Shown piece by piece: positions 1 through 6,847 of a DNA stretch of 7,176 nucleotides. The stretch lies in assembly GCA_903858055.1 (NCBI GenBank), contig CAIOHM010000046.1, positions 1 through 7,176 on the forward strand. The letters are read 5' to 3'. A model generated the notes under the pieces. It worked only from the letters and a program-made list of their open reading frames with translations. It did not search any database and had not been told where the DNA came from. Origin of the DNA: an uncultured delta proteobacterium. GTDB taxonomy: Bacteria; Myxococcota_A; Polyangia; Polyangiales; Polyangiaceae. Position numbers and translations under genes: made by a program. The stretch's first letter is position 1; each line of letters starts with the position of its first letter.

Positions 1-473
1 CGAAGGACGACGCGTTTCGGGAACTCGTCGCGGGCCTCATCGACCGCTTGCGGCAGCTCATCGCGCGCCCCGACCCGGTGACGCCGACGCTCTCCTCCGA
101 GGAGTTCTTCCAGCACTGCCTCGAGTTCGATCTGCGGATCTTCGAGTTCATCTGGGAGAACCGACGCTTCATGCGCGTCGTGCTCGAGGGTGGGCGCTCG
201 CACGCGTGGGTGCACCTCCTCGACGAGTTCGCGGAACACTCGCGCAAGCTCGTCGTCGAGCACCTGGCGTTCGGCAAAGCGCACGGTCTCTTCCGCGCCG
301 ACCTCGACGTCGAGCTCGCCGCCACGTTCCTCTCCGGCGGCTACGACCGCCTCGCACGAAGCCTCGTTCGCATGAACGAGCGCCCCGACCTTCACGCCCT
401 TCTCTCCTCGATTCAGCAAACCATCTTGCACGGCATCGCGCGCCCGATCGCGTCGCCGGGAGAACGCTCATGA
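1..473 (+). CDS. TetR-family transcriptional regulator, C-terminal part (5' end outside window)
   Basis: This is the ligand-binding and dimerisation part of a probable TetR-type repressor. The reading frame is open from the left edge (first full codon at base 3) and gives 156 residues. The first ones, KDDAFRELVAGLIDRL, resemble the conserved stretch just after the TetR helix-turn-helix (family pattern 'sKeaLf.ev'), so roughly the first 45 residues, including the DNA-binding helices, lie outside the window. The rest is all-helical in character: a segment with FFQHCLEFDLRIFEFIWENR, then RRFMRVVLEGG, then a helix pair near AATFLSGGYDRLARSL. This C-terminal half is variable across the family and does not reveal the ligand. 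The gene overlaps the adaptor start by 4 bases (ATGA), so it is probably co-transcribed with the pump and represses its own operon; that is inference from position. A TTG at base 48 is not a credible start because it would discard conserved family sequence. Confidence 0.83.
   Translation, partial: KDDAFRELVAGLIDRLRQLIARPDPVTPTLSSEEFFQHCLEFDLRIFEFIWENRRFMRVVLEGGRSHAWVHLLDEFAEHSRKLVVEHLAFGKAHGLFRADLDVELAATFLSGGYDRLARSLVRMNERPDLHALLSSIQQTILHGIARPIASPGERS
458..462 (+). promoter_or_regulatory. Shine-Dalgarno site for the RND adaptor gene
   Basis: GGGAG lies 7 bases before the ATG at 470, inside the last codons of the TetR gene. It supports ATG 470 as the adaptor start over the much longer open frame that begins near 206. 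Confidence 0.65.
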
Positions 474-1669
474 GCCACGATCAATCGCCCGAACTCACAC
501 TCGCAAGCACGCCCAGCTCTTCACGCGGCACGGGAGTCGTCGCGGCGGTGGCTCTCGGCTCTCTCGTCGTGCTCGGTGGCGCGCTCGGTGTGCGCTTCGT
601 GCAGGCCACGAAGAAGAACGCGGCCGTCGAGACCCAGCGCGCCTCGACGCACGCGGCGGCGTTGGCCCAGGCGGACAAGGCCCCGGTCGTCGCGGTGACG
701 AAGGGGCAGCCCGCCTCGTGGCAACCGAGCGTCACGCTCGAGGGCAGCGTCTCCGCAGGGCAAGAGGTCGACCTCGGCTTCAAGGTGAGCGGCCGCATCG
801 ACAAGGTTCGCGCGCGCCTCGGAGACAAGGTTCGCGCGGGCACCGTGCTCGCGACCTTGGAAGACCGTGAAGCGCGCGCGCAGGTCGCCGCCGCGGATGC
901 GCAGGCACGCGCGGCGGCCGCTCAGCTCTCGCTCGCCGGAGACGCGAAGACGCGCGTCGAGAGCCTCGTGCAGGCCGGCGCCCAAGCCCAGGCGAACGCC
1001 GTGCAGAGCTCCGAGCAGCACAAGCTCGCCGCGGCGCAGCTCGACGGGGCGCAGGCGCAGGGTGAGCTCGCGCGGTCGTACCTCGAGAGCCACTCGCTGC
1101 GAGCGCCCTTCGACGGGACGATCACGCGCGCGCCGGGTGGGCCTGGCGCCGTCGTGAACCCGATGTCCCCCATGAACGCGGTCTTCCACTTGGTGGATGC
1201 GCGTACCCTCAAGCTCTCGGGCACGATCGCGGAGCGCGAGCTCGGTGTCGTGAAGCCCGGCGACCCGGTCACGGTGAAGGTCGGCGACCGAGAAGTGCAA
1301 GGCAAGCTCGCCGCCGTGGTGGGCGCCACCGATCCCATGACCCGCCGCGTGCCGATCGAAGCGTTCCTCGAGAACGGAAAAGACTCGCCGATCCTCCCGG
1401 GCCAGTATGTCCGCGCGAGCATCCGCGGCGGCGCGCAAGTGCCCGTGCTCGCGCTGCCGTCAACGGCGCTGCGCCCCGGTTCGCAAGACGAAATCTTCGT
1501 GGTGCGCGAGGGCAAGCTCCACCTGCGGCACGTGGTCTTCGCCGTGGGCGAGGGCGGTAAGTTGCTCGTGCGCGAGGGCCTCGATGCGAAGGAAGACGTC
1601 GCGACGAGCCCGGCCGCGGACTGGCACGAAGGCGAGGCCGTGACCCCCGGCGTGGAGGGCTCGCGATGA
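470..1669 (+). CDS. RND efflux pump periplasmic adaptor subunit (HlyD/AcrA-type membrane fusion protein)
   Basis: This 399-residue protein links the inner-membrane permease to the outer-membrane channel of a tripartite pump. Residues 1-21 are a polar, Ser/Thr-rich cytoplasmic tail, and about 22-41 form one hydrophobic segment. There is no lipobox cysteine, so it is probably anchored by this uncleaved helix rather than by a lipid. A lipoyl half-motif starts near 94 (VSAGQEVDLGFKVSGRIDKV), an Ala/Gln-rich alpha-hairpin covers about 131-205, and the second lipoyl half follows (LRAPFDGTITRAP, from 210). A beta-barrel (about 240-310) and a membrane-proximal domain ending in VATSPAADWHEGEAVTP complete the usual order. 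The hairpin is short, as in many AcrA-like adaptors. The gene overlaps its neighbours by 4 bases on both sides. The open frame continues upstream to about 206, but that part is antisense-like Arg-rich sequence within the TetR gene; the Shine-Dalgarno site and domain start favour ATG 470. The protein has no cysteine. Confidence 0.95.
   Translation: MSHDQSPELTLASTPSSSRGTGVVAAVALGSLVVLGGALGVRFVQATKKNAAVETQRASTHAAALAQADKAPVVAVTKGQPASWQPSVTLEGSVSAGQEVDLGFKVSGRIDKVRARLGDKVRAGTVLATLEDREARAQVAAADAQARAAAAQLSLAGDAKTRVESLVQAGAQAQANAVQSSEQHKLAAAQLDGAQAQGELARSYLESHSLRAPFDGTITRAPGGPGAVVNPMSPMNAVFHLVDARTLKLSGTIAERELGVVKPGDPVTVKVGDREVQGKLAAVVGATDPMTRRVPIEAFLENGKDSPILPGQYVRASIRGGAQVPVLALPSTALRPGSQDEIFVVREGKLHLRHVVFAVGEGGKLLVREGLDAKEDVATSPAADWHEGEAVTPGVEGSR
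800..838 (+). repeat. 15-bp direct repeat inside the adaptor gene
   Basis: GACAAGGTTCGCGCG occurs at 800-814 and again at 824-838, 24 bases apart and in the same frame, so both copies encode DKVRA in the first lipoyl half (IDKVRARLGDKVRAG). The second copy fits the conserved 'Gd.V..G' turn of the family. It is probably chance or a small local duplication, with no regulatory role suggested. Confidence 0.5.
1654..1658 (+). promoter_or_regulatory. Shine-Dalgarno site for the RND permease gene
   Basis: A perfect GGAGG core sits 7 bases before the ATG at 1666, within the last codons of the adaptor gene. It allows fresh ribosome loading as well as coupling through the ATGA overlap. Confidence 0.75.
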
Positions 1670-4600
1670 CCCTCTCGAGCGTCGCCATCAAGCGCCCGGT
1701 CTTCACGGTGATGTTGACCTTCGCGCTCCTGGTCCTCGGCTTCGTCGGCTTCAGTCGCCTCGGCACCGACCTCTTCCCGGACGTGTCGTTCCCGATCGTG
1801 ACGGTCACGGTGCCCTACCCGGGCGCGAGCCCGAAAGAGGTCGAAACCCTCGTCACCAAGCAGGTCGAAGACGAGGTCGTGAGCCTCAACGGCCTCGATC
1901 GCGTGCGCAGCTTCTCGCGCGAGGGCCTCTCGACGACCATCATCTTCTTTCAGCTGGGCGTCGACATCAACGACGCGGCGACCCTCGTGCGCGAGCGCGT
2001 CGGTCGCATGAAGTACAAGCTCCCGACCGAGGCGAAGGAGCCCGTGGTCGGTCGCTTCGACGTCGGCGCGGCGCCGATCCTCACGTACACGGTGCGCAGC
2101 TCCCAGGCGCTCAGCGCTATCCGCAAGTTTGCCGACGACAAGCTCAAGCCTGCCATCGAGCAGTCCGCGGGCGTGGCGGCCGTGGAAGTCCGCGGCGGCG
2201 CCAAGCGCGAAGTGCGTATCCGTATCGATCGCGCGAAGCTCGACGCGCTCATGGTGCCGACGGAGCTGCTCCTCCAGCGCCTCCGCGCCGAGAACGTCAC
2301 CGTGCCCGCAGGCCACTTCAGCGAGGGCGCGCGCGAGGTCAGCGTGCGAACCGTGGGCGAATTCTCGAACGTCGATCAGGTGCGTGACCTCGTCGTCACC
2401 ACCGGTCGGGACGGCTCGGTCGTTCGCCTCCGCGACGTGGCGAGCGTCGAAGACGGCTTCGAGGAGGCGCGCGGCATCACCCGCGTGAACGGCCAAGACG
2501 CGGTCACGTTCGACGTGCTCAAGCAGTCGGGCACGAACACGGTCGAAGTCGCGCACGCCGTCAAGAAGACCGTCGAGGGCCTCAAGGGCAAGCTGCCCGA
2601 GGGCATGATCGTCGAGCCGCTCATCGACCAATCGCACTTCATCGAGCGCGACGTCGAGACCGTCGAGCACGACATCGTCTTCGGCGGGATCATGGCGATC
2701 CTCGTTATCCTCTTCTTCATGCTCGACCTCCGGTCGACGCTCATCAGCTCGGTCGCCCTCCCCACGAGCGTCATCGGCACCTTCTTCGTCATGTACGTGC
2801 TCGGCTACACGCTGAACATGATGACGTTGCTCGCGCTCTCCCTCGCGATCGGTCTCCTCATCGACGACGCCATCGTCGTGCGCGAGAACATCACGAAGCA
2901 CCTCGAGCGCGGAAAGCCGGCGTTCCAGGCAGCCCTCGACGGCACCGAGGAGATCGCGCTCTCGGTCCTCGCGACCACGCTCACCATCGTCGCCGTCTTC
3001 CTGCCGGTGGCCTTCGTGAAGGGCATCGTCGGTCAGTTCTTCCGCCAGTTCGGCATCACGATCAGCGTCGCGGTGCTCATCTCGCTCTTCGTCGCGTTCA
3101 CCCTCGACCCGATGCTCTCGTCGCGCTTCTCGAAGCCCATCGACCACAACGCGGTCGACCCGTGGCTCCCGGTGAAGCGCCCGTTCCTCGCGTTCTTCGA
3201 AGGTCTCGAGAACGCGTACCGCATCGTGCTCCGCTGGGCGGTCACGCACAAAGCCCTCGTCGGCCTCATGGCGATCGGGAGCCTCGTCCTCATGAGCGTC
3301 GCGGCGAAGCTCACGGGCAACGAGTTCGTGAATGCCGAAGACCGAGGCCAGTACGTGCTCGAGGTCGAGCTCCCGGCGGGGACTTCGCTGCAGGAGACCG
3401 CCCGCCTCACGAAGCCCGCGGAGGACGAGCTCCTTCAGAACCCGAACATCACGGCGATCTACGCGCGTGTCGGCGTGAACAACGAAATCAACAAGTCCCT
3501 CTGGCGCGTCGTCACGACGCCGAAGAGCGAGCGCAAAGAGAGCATCTTCCAGCTCAAGGAGGCCGGTCGCCTCGTCGCCGCGAAGATCCCGAAGGCGAAC
3601 GTCATCGTGACCGATCCGCCCTTCGTGGAGGGTGCCGCCACCGAGGCGCCGATCATGATCGCCGTGCGCGGCGTCTCGTACCCGGACATCGAGCCAGCGG
3701 CGCGCCAGCTCGCGAAAATCCTGATGAACACGCCGGGCGTCCAAGACGTCCAGATGAAGTACTCGCCAGGTAAGCCCGAGCTCCAGCTCGACATCGATCG
3801 CGCGAAGGCCGCCGACCGCGGACTCACCGTGGGCCAGGTTGCCATGGCGCTCCGCACCGCGATGGACGGCGCCGAGGCGGGCAAGCTCCGCGACGGCAAT
3901 GACGACGTCACGATCCGCGTGCTCTACGCCGAGCACGACCGCGACCGCGCCGACGCCCTCGAGCAGATCTCGATCATGTCTCCGAAGGGCCCGACGAAGC
4001 TCGCGGACATCGCCACGTTCGTCCGCGCCGACGGCCCGCAGGTCATCGAGCGCGAGGCGCGCAGCCGACAAATCCAGGTGTGGGCTGCGCCAAACGGCCG
4101 ACCGCTCGGCGACATCGTCAAAGACATCAAGCCGCAGATCGACGCCATCAAGCTCCCGCCGGGCGGCTCGATCTTTTACGACGGCCAGATTCGCCTGATG
4201 AACGAGAACAACAGCAGCATGGGCAACGCCATGCTCCTCGGTGTGATCTTCATCTACATCATCCTCGCGAGCCAGTTCGAGAGCTTCGTCCATCCGATCA
4301 CCATCATGGTGACGCTCCCGCTCGCGTTCGTCGGGGCCATCCTCGGCCTCTTCCTCGCCGAGCACACGGTCGCGATGGGCGCGCTCATCGGCCTCATCCT
4401 CCTCATGGGGCTCGTGACGAAGAACGCGATTCTCCTCATCGACCGCGCGATCGTTCGCGTGCGCGAAGACGGCGAGACTCCGCTCCAGGCGATCCTCGAG
4501 GCGGGGCCCGAGCGCCTGCGACCGATCCTCATGACGAGCGCGGCGATGATCCTCGGCATGTTGCCGACCGCGATCGGAAAAGGCGAGGGGAGCGAGTTTC

Positions 4601-4761
4601 GTGCGCCCATGGGCGTCGCCGTCATCGGTGGCGTCGTGAGCTCCACGTTCCTCTCGCTCATCGTCATCCCCGTCGTTTACCTTGCCGTCGAGTCGATCAA
4701 GGGCTGGCTCGCGGCGCGCATGGGGCGCACGATTGTCGCGCGTCCGGAGGCTGCCGAATGA
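1666..4761 (+). CDS. RND efflux transporter permease, HAE (AcrB-like) type
   Basis: This is a 1031-residue inner-membrane proton/substrate antiporter, close to the usual length of about 1030-1050, and the energised component of the pump; family members work as trimers. TM1 is about 12-32, TM2-6 about 338-480, TM7 about 530-548 and TM8-12 about 855-1010, with two large periplasmic porter regions between. The proton relay is intact: D400 and D401 in TM4 (GLLIDDAIVVREN), K919 in TM10 (GLVTKNAILLID) and R952 (RLRPILMTSAAMILGMLP), matching AcrB D407, D408, K940 and R971. The DD pair and lack of heavy-metal-type motifs place it with HAE exporters of organic compounds rather than CusA-like metal pumps. 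Other hallmarks are GTDLFPDVSFPIV after TM1 and SQFESFVHPITIM after TM8. The region matching the AcrB switch loop (about 601-613) is short and has no phenylalanine, so substrates probably differ from AcrB. The protein has no cysteine. Substrate unknown. Confidence 0.97.
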   Translation: MTLSSVAIKRPVFTVMLTFALLVLGFVGFSRLGTDLFPDVSFPIVTVTVPYPGASPKEVETLVTKQVEDEVVSLNGLDRVRSFSREGLSTTIIFFQLGVDINDAATLVRERVGRMKYKLPTEAKEPVVGRFDVGAAPILTYTVRSSQALSAIRKFADDKLKPAIEQSAGVAAVEVRGGAKREVRIRIDRAKLDALMVPTELLLQRLRAENVTVPAGHFSEGAREVSVRTVGEFSNVDQVRDLVVTTGRDGSVVRLRDVASVEDGFEEARGITRVNGQDAVTFDVLKQSGTNTVEVAHAVKKTVEGLKGKLPEGMIVEPLIDQSHFIERDVETVEHDIVFGGIMAILVILFFMLDLRSTLISSVALPTSVIGTFFVMYVLGYTLNMMTLLALSLAIGLLIDDAIVVRENITKHLERGKPAFQAALDGTEEIALSVLATTLTIVAVFLPVAFVKGIVGQFFRQFGITISVAVLISLFVAFTLDPMLSSRFSKPIDHNAVDPWLPVKRPFLAFFEGLENAYRIVLRWAVTHKALVGLMAIGSLVLMSVAAKLTGNEFVNAEDRGQYVLEVELPAGTSLQETARLTKPAEDELLQNPNITAIYARVGVNNEINKSLWRVVTTPKSERKESIFQLKEAGRLVAAKIPKANVIVTDPPFVEGAATEAPIMIAVRGVSYPDIEPAARQLAKILMNTPGVQDVQMKYSPGKPELQLDIDRAKAADRGLTVGQVAMALRTAMDGAEAGKLRDGNDDVTIRVLYAEHDRDRADALEQISIMSPKGPTKLADIATFVRADGPQVIEREARSRQIQVWAAPNGRPLGDIVKDIKPQIDAIKLPPGGSIFYDGQIRLMNENNSSMGNAMLLGVIFIYIILASQFESFVHPITIMVTLPLAFVGAILGLFLAEHTVAMGALIGLILLMGLVTKNAILLIDRAIVRVREDGETPLQAILEAGPERLRPILMTSAAMILGMLPTAIGKGEGSEFRAPMGVAVIGGVVSSTFLSLIVIPVVYLAVESIKGWLAARMGRTIVARPEAAE
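4746..4750 (+). promoter_or_regulatory. Shine-Dalgarno site for the outer-membrane channel gene
   Basis: GGAGG lies 7 bases before the ATG at 4758, inside the last codons of the permease gene. The same core and spacing appear before the permease gene. It fixes ATG 4758 as the start, which is also where a signal peptide begins. Confidence 0.75.
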
Positions 4762-6230
4762 AGCGCTCGTCCTACCGCCTCGCGGCGCTCCTTTCGCTCG
4801 GTCTCGCCGCAGCGCCGGCGAGCGCCGGTGGTCTCGACATCCTCGACACCGACGAGCGCTTCGCGCGGCTCTACGTGCCCGGCGCGCTCACGTCCGCGCA
4901 GGTCGCCGAGCGCACGCTCGCCACGAGCCCCGTGCTGCGAGCCAAGCGCCAGGGCGTGCGCGGCGCCGAAGCGAAGGTCGACGAGACCGCGGCGAAGTTC
5001 ATCCCGCAGCTCTCGGCCAACGCGCGCTTCACGCGCCTGTCGCCCATCACGATGCCTGCGCTCGGCACCGGCGGCAGCGGCAGCATGGTGGTCTCGAACG
5101 TCGTCCTCGATCAGGCGAGACCCTACAACCCGGCAACCGACAGCCTCTTCCTCGCTCCCGCACCGTCGTTCTCGTTCCCGATCTTCCTGAACCAATGGAA
5201 CCTCGGCGCGACGCTCGCAGTCCCGCTCAGCGACTACTTCATGCGCTACCGCGACGCGATCGAGGCGACCTCCGGGGCTGCCGAGGCCGCGCGCCTGGAG
5301 CTCGAAGGGGCGGTCAAGAAGGCGGACTACGAAGCGCGTACGATGTATTACCAATACATCCGAGCCGAGGGTCAGAAGCTCGTCGCGACGCAGGCGCTCG
5401 AGGCCGCGGAGGGGCATCGAGCCGATGCGCGCGCGGCCTTCCAAGCGGGGTTCGCCTCGAAGGCGGACGTGCTTCGTGCCGAGTCGGCGGTCATGCAAGT
5501 CGAGCTCTTCCTCGAGCGTGCGACCAACGGCGTCGACGTCGCAGCCGAGGCGCTGCGCACCCTCATGCACACGCCGGGCGCCGCGATCGTCATCGGCGAG
5601 AACGTCCTCGACCCGCTCGCGCGCGGTGACGAGGACACCCCGCTCGACGCGCTCGTGGCCGAGGCGCTTCGCGAGCGACCGGAGGCGCGCGCCATCGCCG
5701 TGGGTACGCGCTCGGCCGAACGTCAGAAGTCGCTCGCGCGTGCCGCCTACTTCCCGCGCCTCGACCTCGTGGGCAACGGCACCTACGCGAACCCGAACCC
5801 GCGGTTCATTCCGAACGCCGATCGCTTCGACTTCACCTGGGACGCGTCGGTCGTGGCGAGCTGGAGCCCGACGGAGGCCTTCTCGGCCACGGCGCAAGCG
5901 AACCAGGCGGAGGCCAAACGGCTCGAGCTCGAGGCGCAGCGCGACAGCCTCGCAGACGGCGTGCGCATCGAGGTCAACCAGGCGAAGACCGCGCTCCACG
6001 AAGCGCGATCGAACCTCGAGACCACGAAGCACGGCCTCACGAGCGCCACCGAGTCGTACCGGATTCGCCGCGAATCGTACCGCGCGGGCAAGGCGACCCT
6101 CGTCGAGGTCTACGACGCGGGCTCGGACCTCACGCGCGCGCGCCTCGAGTTCGTCGACGCAAACGTGGCGCTCCGGCTGGCGTCGCTCCGGCTTGGCTAC
6201 GCGTGTGGCCGTGGGCCGTCGCGCCCATGA
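4758..6230 (+). CDS. TolC-family outer-membrane efflux channel
   Basis: This 490-residue protein is the exit duct of the pump. Residues 1-23 form a classical signal peptide (KR near the start, Leu/Ala-rich core, ASA before G24). No cysteine follows the cleavage site, so it is TolC-like rather than a lipidated OprM/NodT-type channel. Two outer-membrane efflux repeats follow. The first starts near 40 (TSAQVAERTLATSPVLRAKR) and continues with long Ala/Glu-rich helices from about 155 to 285. The second starts near 294 (PLDALVAEALRERPEARA) and ends near 480 with AGKATLVEVYDAGSDLTRAR. Between the first helix and the strand that precedes VPLSDYF lies an extra loop (about 95-148), rich in Gly/Ser and then Pro/aromatic residues, probably exposed at the cell surface. 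The only cysteine is C483, near the C-terminus. It overlaps the permease and cyclo-ligase genes by 4 bases each. The open frame extends upstream to about 4080, but that part is out-of-frame permease sequence. Confidence 0.95.
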   Translation: MKRSSYRLAALLSLGLAAAPASAGGLDILDTDERFARLYVPGALTSAQVAERTLATSPVLRAKRQGVRGAEAKVDETAAKFIPQLSANARFTRLSPITMPALGTGGSGSMVVSNVVLDQARPYNPATDSLFLAPAPSFSFPIFLNQWNLGATLAVPLSDYFMRYRDAIEATSGAAEAARLELEGAVKKADYEARTMYYQYIRAEGQKLVATQALEAAEGHRADARAAFQAGFASKADVLRAESAVMQVELFLERATNGVDVAAEALRTLMHTPGAAIVIGENVLDPLARGDEDTPLDALVAEALRERPEARAIAVGTRSAERQKSLARAAYFPRLDLVGNGTYANPNPRFIPNADRFDFTWDASVVASWSPTEAFSATAQANQAEAKRLELEAQRDSLADGVRIEVNQAKTALHEARSNLETTKHGLTSATESYRIRRESYRAGKATLVEVYDAGSDLTRARLEFVDANVALRLASLRLGYACGRGPSRP

Positions 6231-6847
6231 CGGAGCTCCCTTTCGCTCCCGACGCGATCGCCGCGATTGCGATCCAAGTGAAGCGCGAGCTGCGCAAGCG
6301 CATGAGGAGCTTGCGCGGCGCGCTGTCGATGGCGACCCGGGCCGAGAAGTCCGCGCTCGTGGTCGAGGCGCTCACGTCGCTCGACGTGTTCGAGGGCGCG
6401 AAGACCGTGGGCCTCTACGCGCCCATGGTCGACCGCGGTGAGCTCGACGTCGGGCCTCTCCACGGGCGCCTCGCCGCGCGCGGCGTGACCGTGGCGTACC
6501 CGGCGCTCCGTGACGACGGCTCGCTCACGTTTTACCGCGTGGACGACCCCGCCACGCTCGAGGAGCGGGGGAACCTCTTTCGCGAGCCCGACCCGCGCGA
6601 GGAGAACCTCGTGCGTGCGCTCGATGTGCTCGTGCTCCCGGCTCTTGCGGCCGATTCGCTTGGAAATCGCCTCGGTTATGGCGGAGGCTCGTACGACCGC
6701 ACGCTCGCGGCGTTTCCGCAGGCGCCGCGTACGGTTGCGGTGGTCTACGACTTCCAAGTACTCGTGGAGGTCCCGCACGTTGCCACCGATGTCCCCGTCG
6801 ACGTCGTCGTGACCGATCGACGGGTGTTTCGCCGCTCTGCCCCATGA
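6227..6847 (+). CDS. ygfA: 5-formyltetrahydrofolate cyclo-ligase
   Basis: This 206-residue cytoplasmic enzyme of the MTHFS/YgfA family uses ATP to convert 5-formyltetrahydrofolate to 5,10-methenyltetrahydrofolate, returning a storage or inhibitory folate to one-carbon metabolism. The signature loop NRLGYGGGSYDR (near 147-158) is clear, with Ser where many members have a second Tyr or Phe. GLYAPMVDRGELDV near 62, the NLFREPDP segment and the C-terminal H184..D188..D192 stretch ending VVTD also fit the family. The first 17 or so residues precede the usual N-terminal helix (VKRELRKRMRSLRGAL) and are an unremarkable extension; a GTG at 6203 in the same frame is a less likely start. Start and stop both lie in ATGA overlaps, and there is no Shine-Dalgarno sequence before the ATG, so translation probably depends on ribosomes finishing the channel gene. 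It has no evident functional link to efflux; pairing with the next gene is the more meaningful context. Confidence 0.95.
   Translation: MTELPFAPDAIAAIAIQVKRELRKRMRSLRGALSMATRAEKSALVVEALTSLDVFEGAKTVGLYAPMVDRGELDVGPLHGRLAARGVTVAYPALRDDGSLTFYRVDDPATLEERGNLFREPDPREENLVRALDVLVLPALAADSLGNRLGYGGGSYDRTLAAFPQAPRTVAVVYDFQVLVEVPHVATDVPVDVVVTDRRVFRRSAP

Noticed and set aside
206..469. Upstream extension of the adaptor reading frame
   Set aside because: This part is Arg/Pro-rich out-of-frame TetR sequence. The Shine-Dalgarno site at 458-462 and the membrane anchor starting after ATG 470 fix the real start.
922..4365. A very long open frame (1147 codons) on the - strand opposite the adaptor and permease
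   Set aside because: It is the antisense shadow of two well-recognised genes in very GC-rich DNA. Its product is a low-complexity run of Arg, Glu, Asp and His without any recognisable domain, and it spans the junction between two unrelated genes.
4080..4757. Upstream extension of the outer-membrane channel frame into the permease gene
   Set aside because: The translation is Arg/His/Pro-rich out-of-frame permease sequence; a clean signal peptide begins exactly at ATG 4758 after a good Shine-Dalgarno site.
1666..4761. Heavy-metal (CusA-type) assignment for the permease
   Set aside because: TM4 has the adjacent DD pair (GLLIDDAIVV) of HAE exporters, and I see no methionine metal-relay pattern or neighbouring metal chaperone.
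4677..6032. Long - strand open frame opposite the channel gene
   Set aside because: Arg/Glu/Val-rich shadow translation with no domain; the + strand gene here is certain.
6203..6226. Alternative GTG start for the cyclo-ligase
   Set aside because: It would add eight residues (MWPWAVAP) with no family match and a deeper overlap; the ATG at 6227 matches the overlap seen at every other junction.
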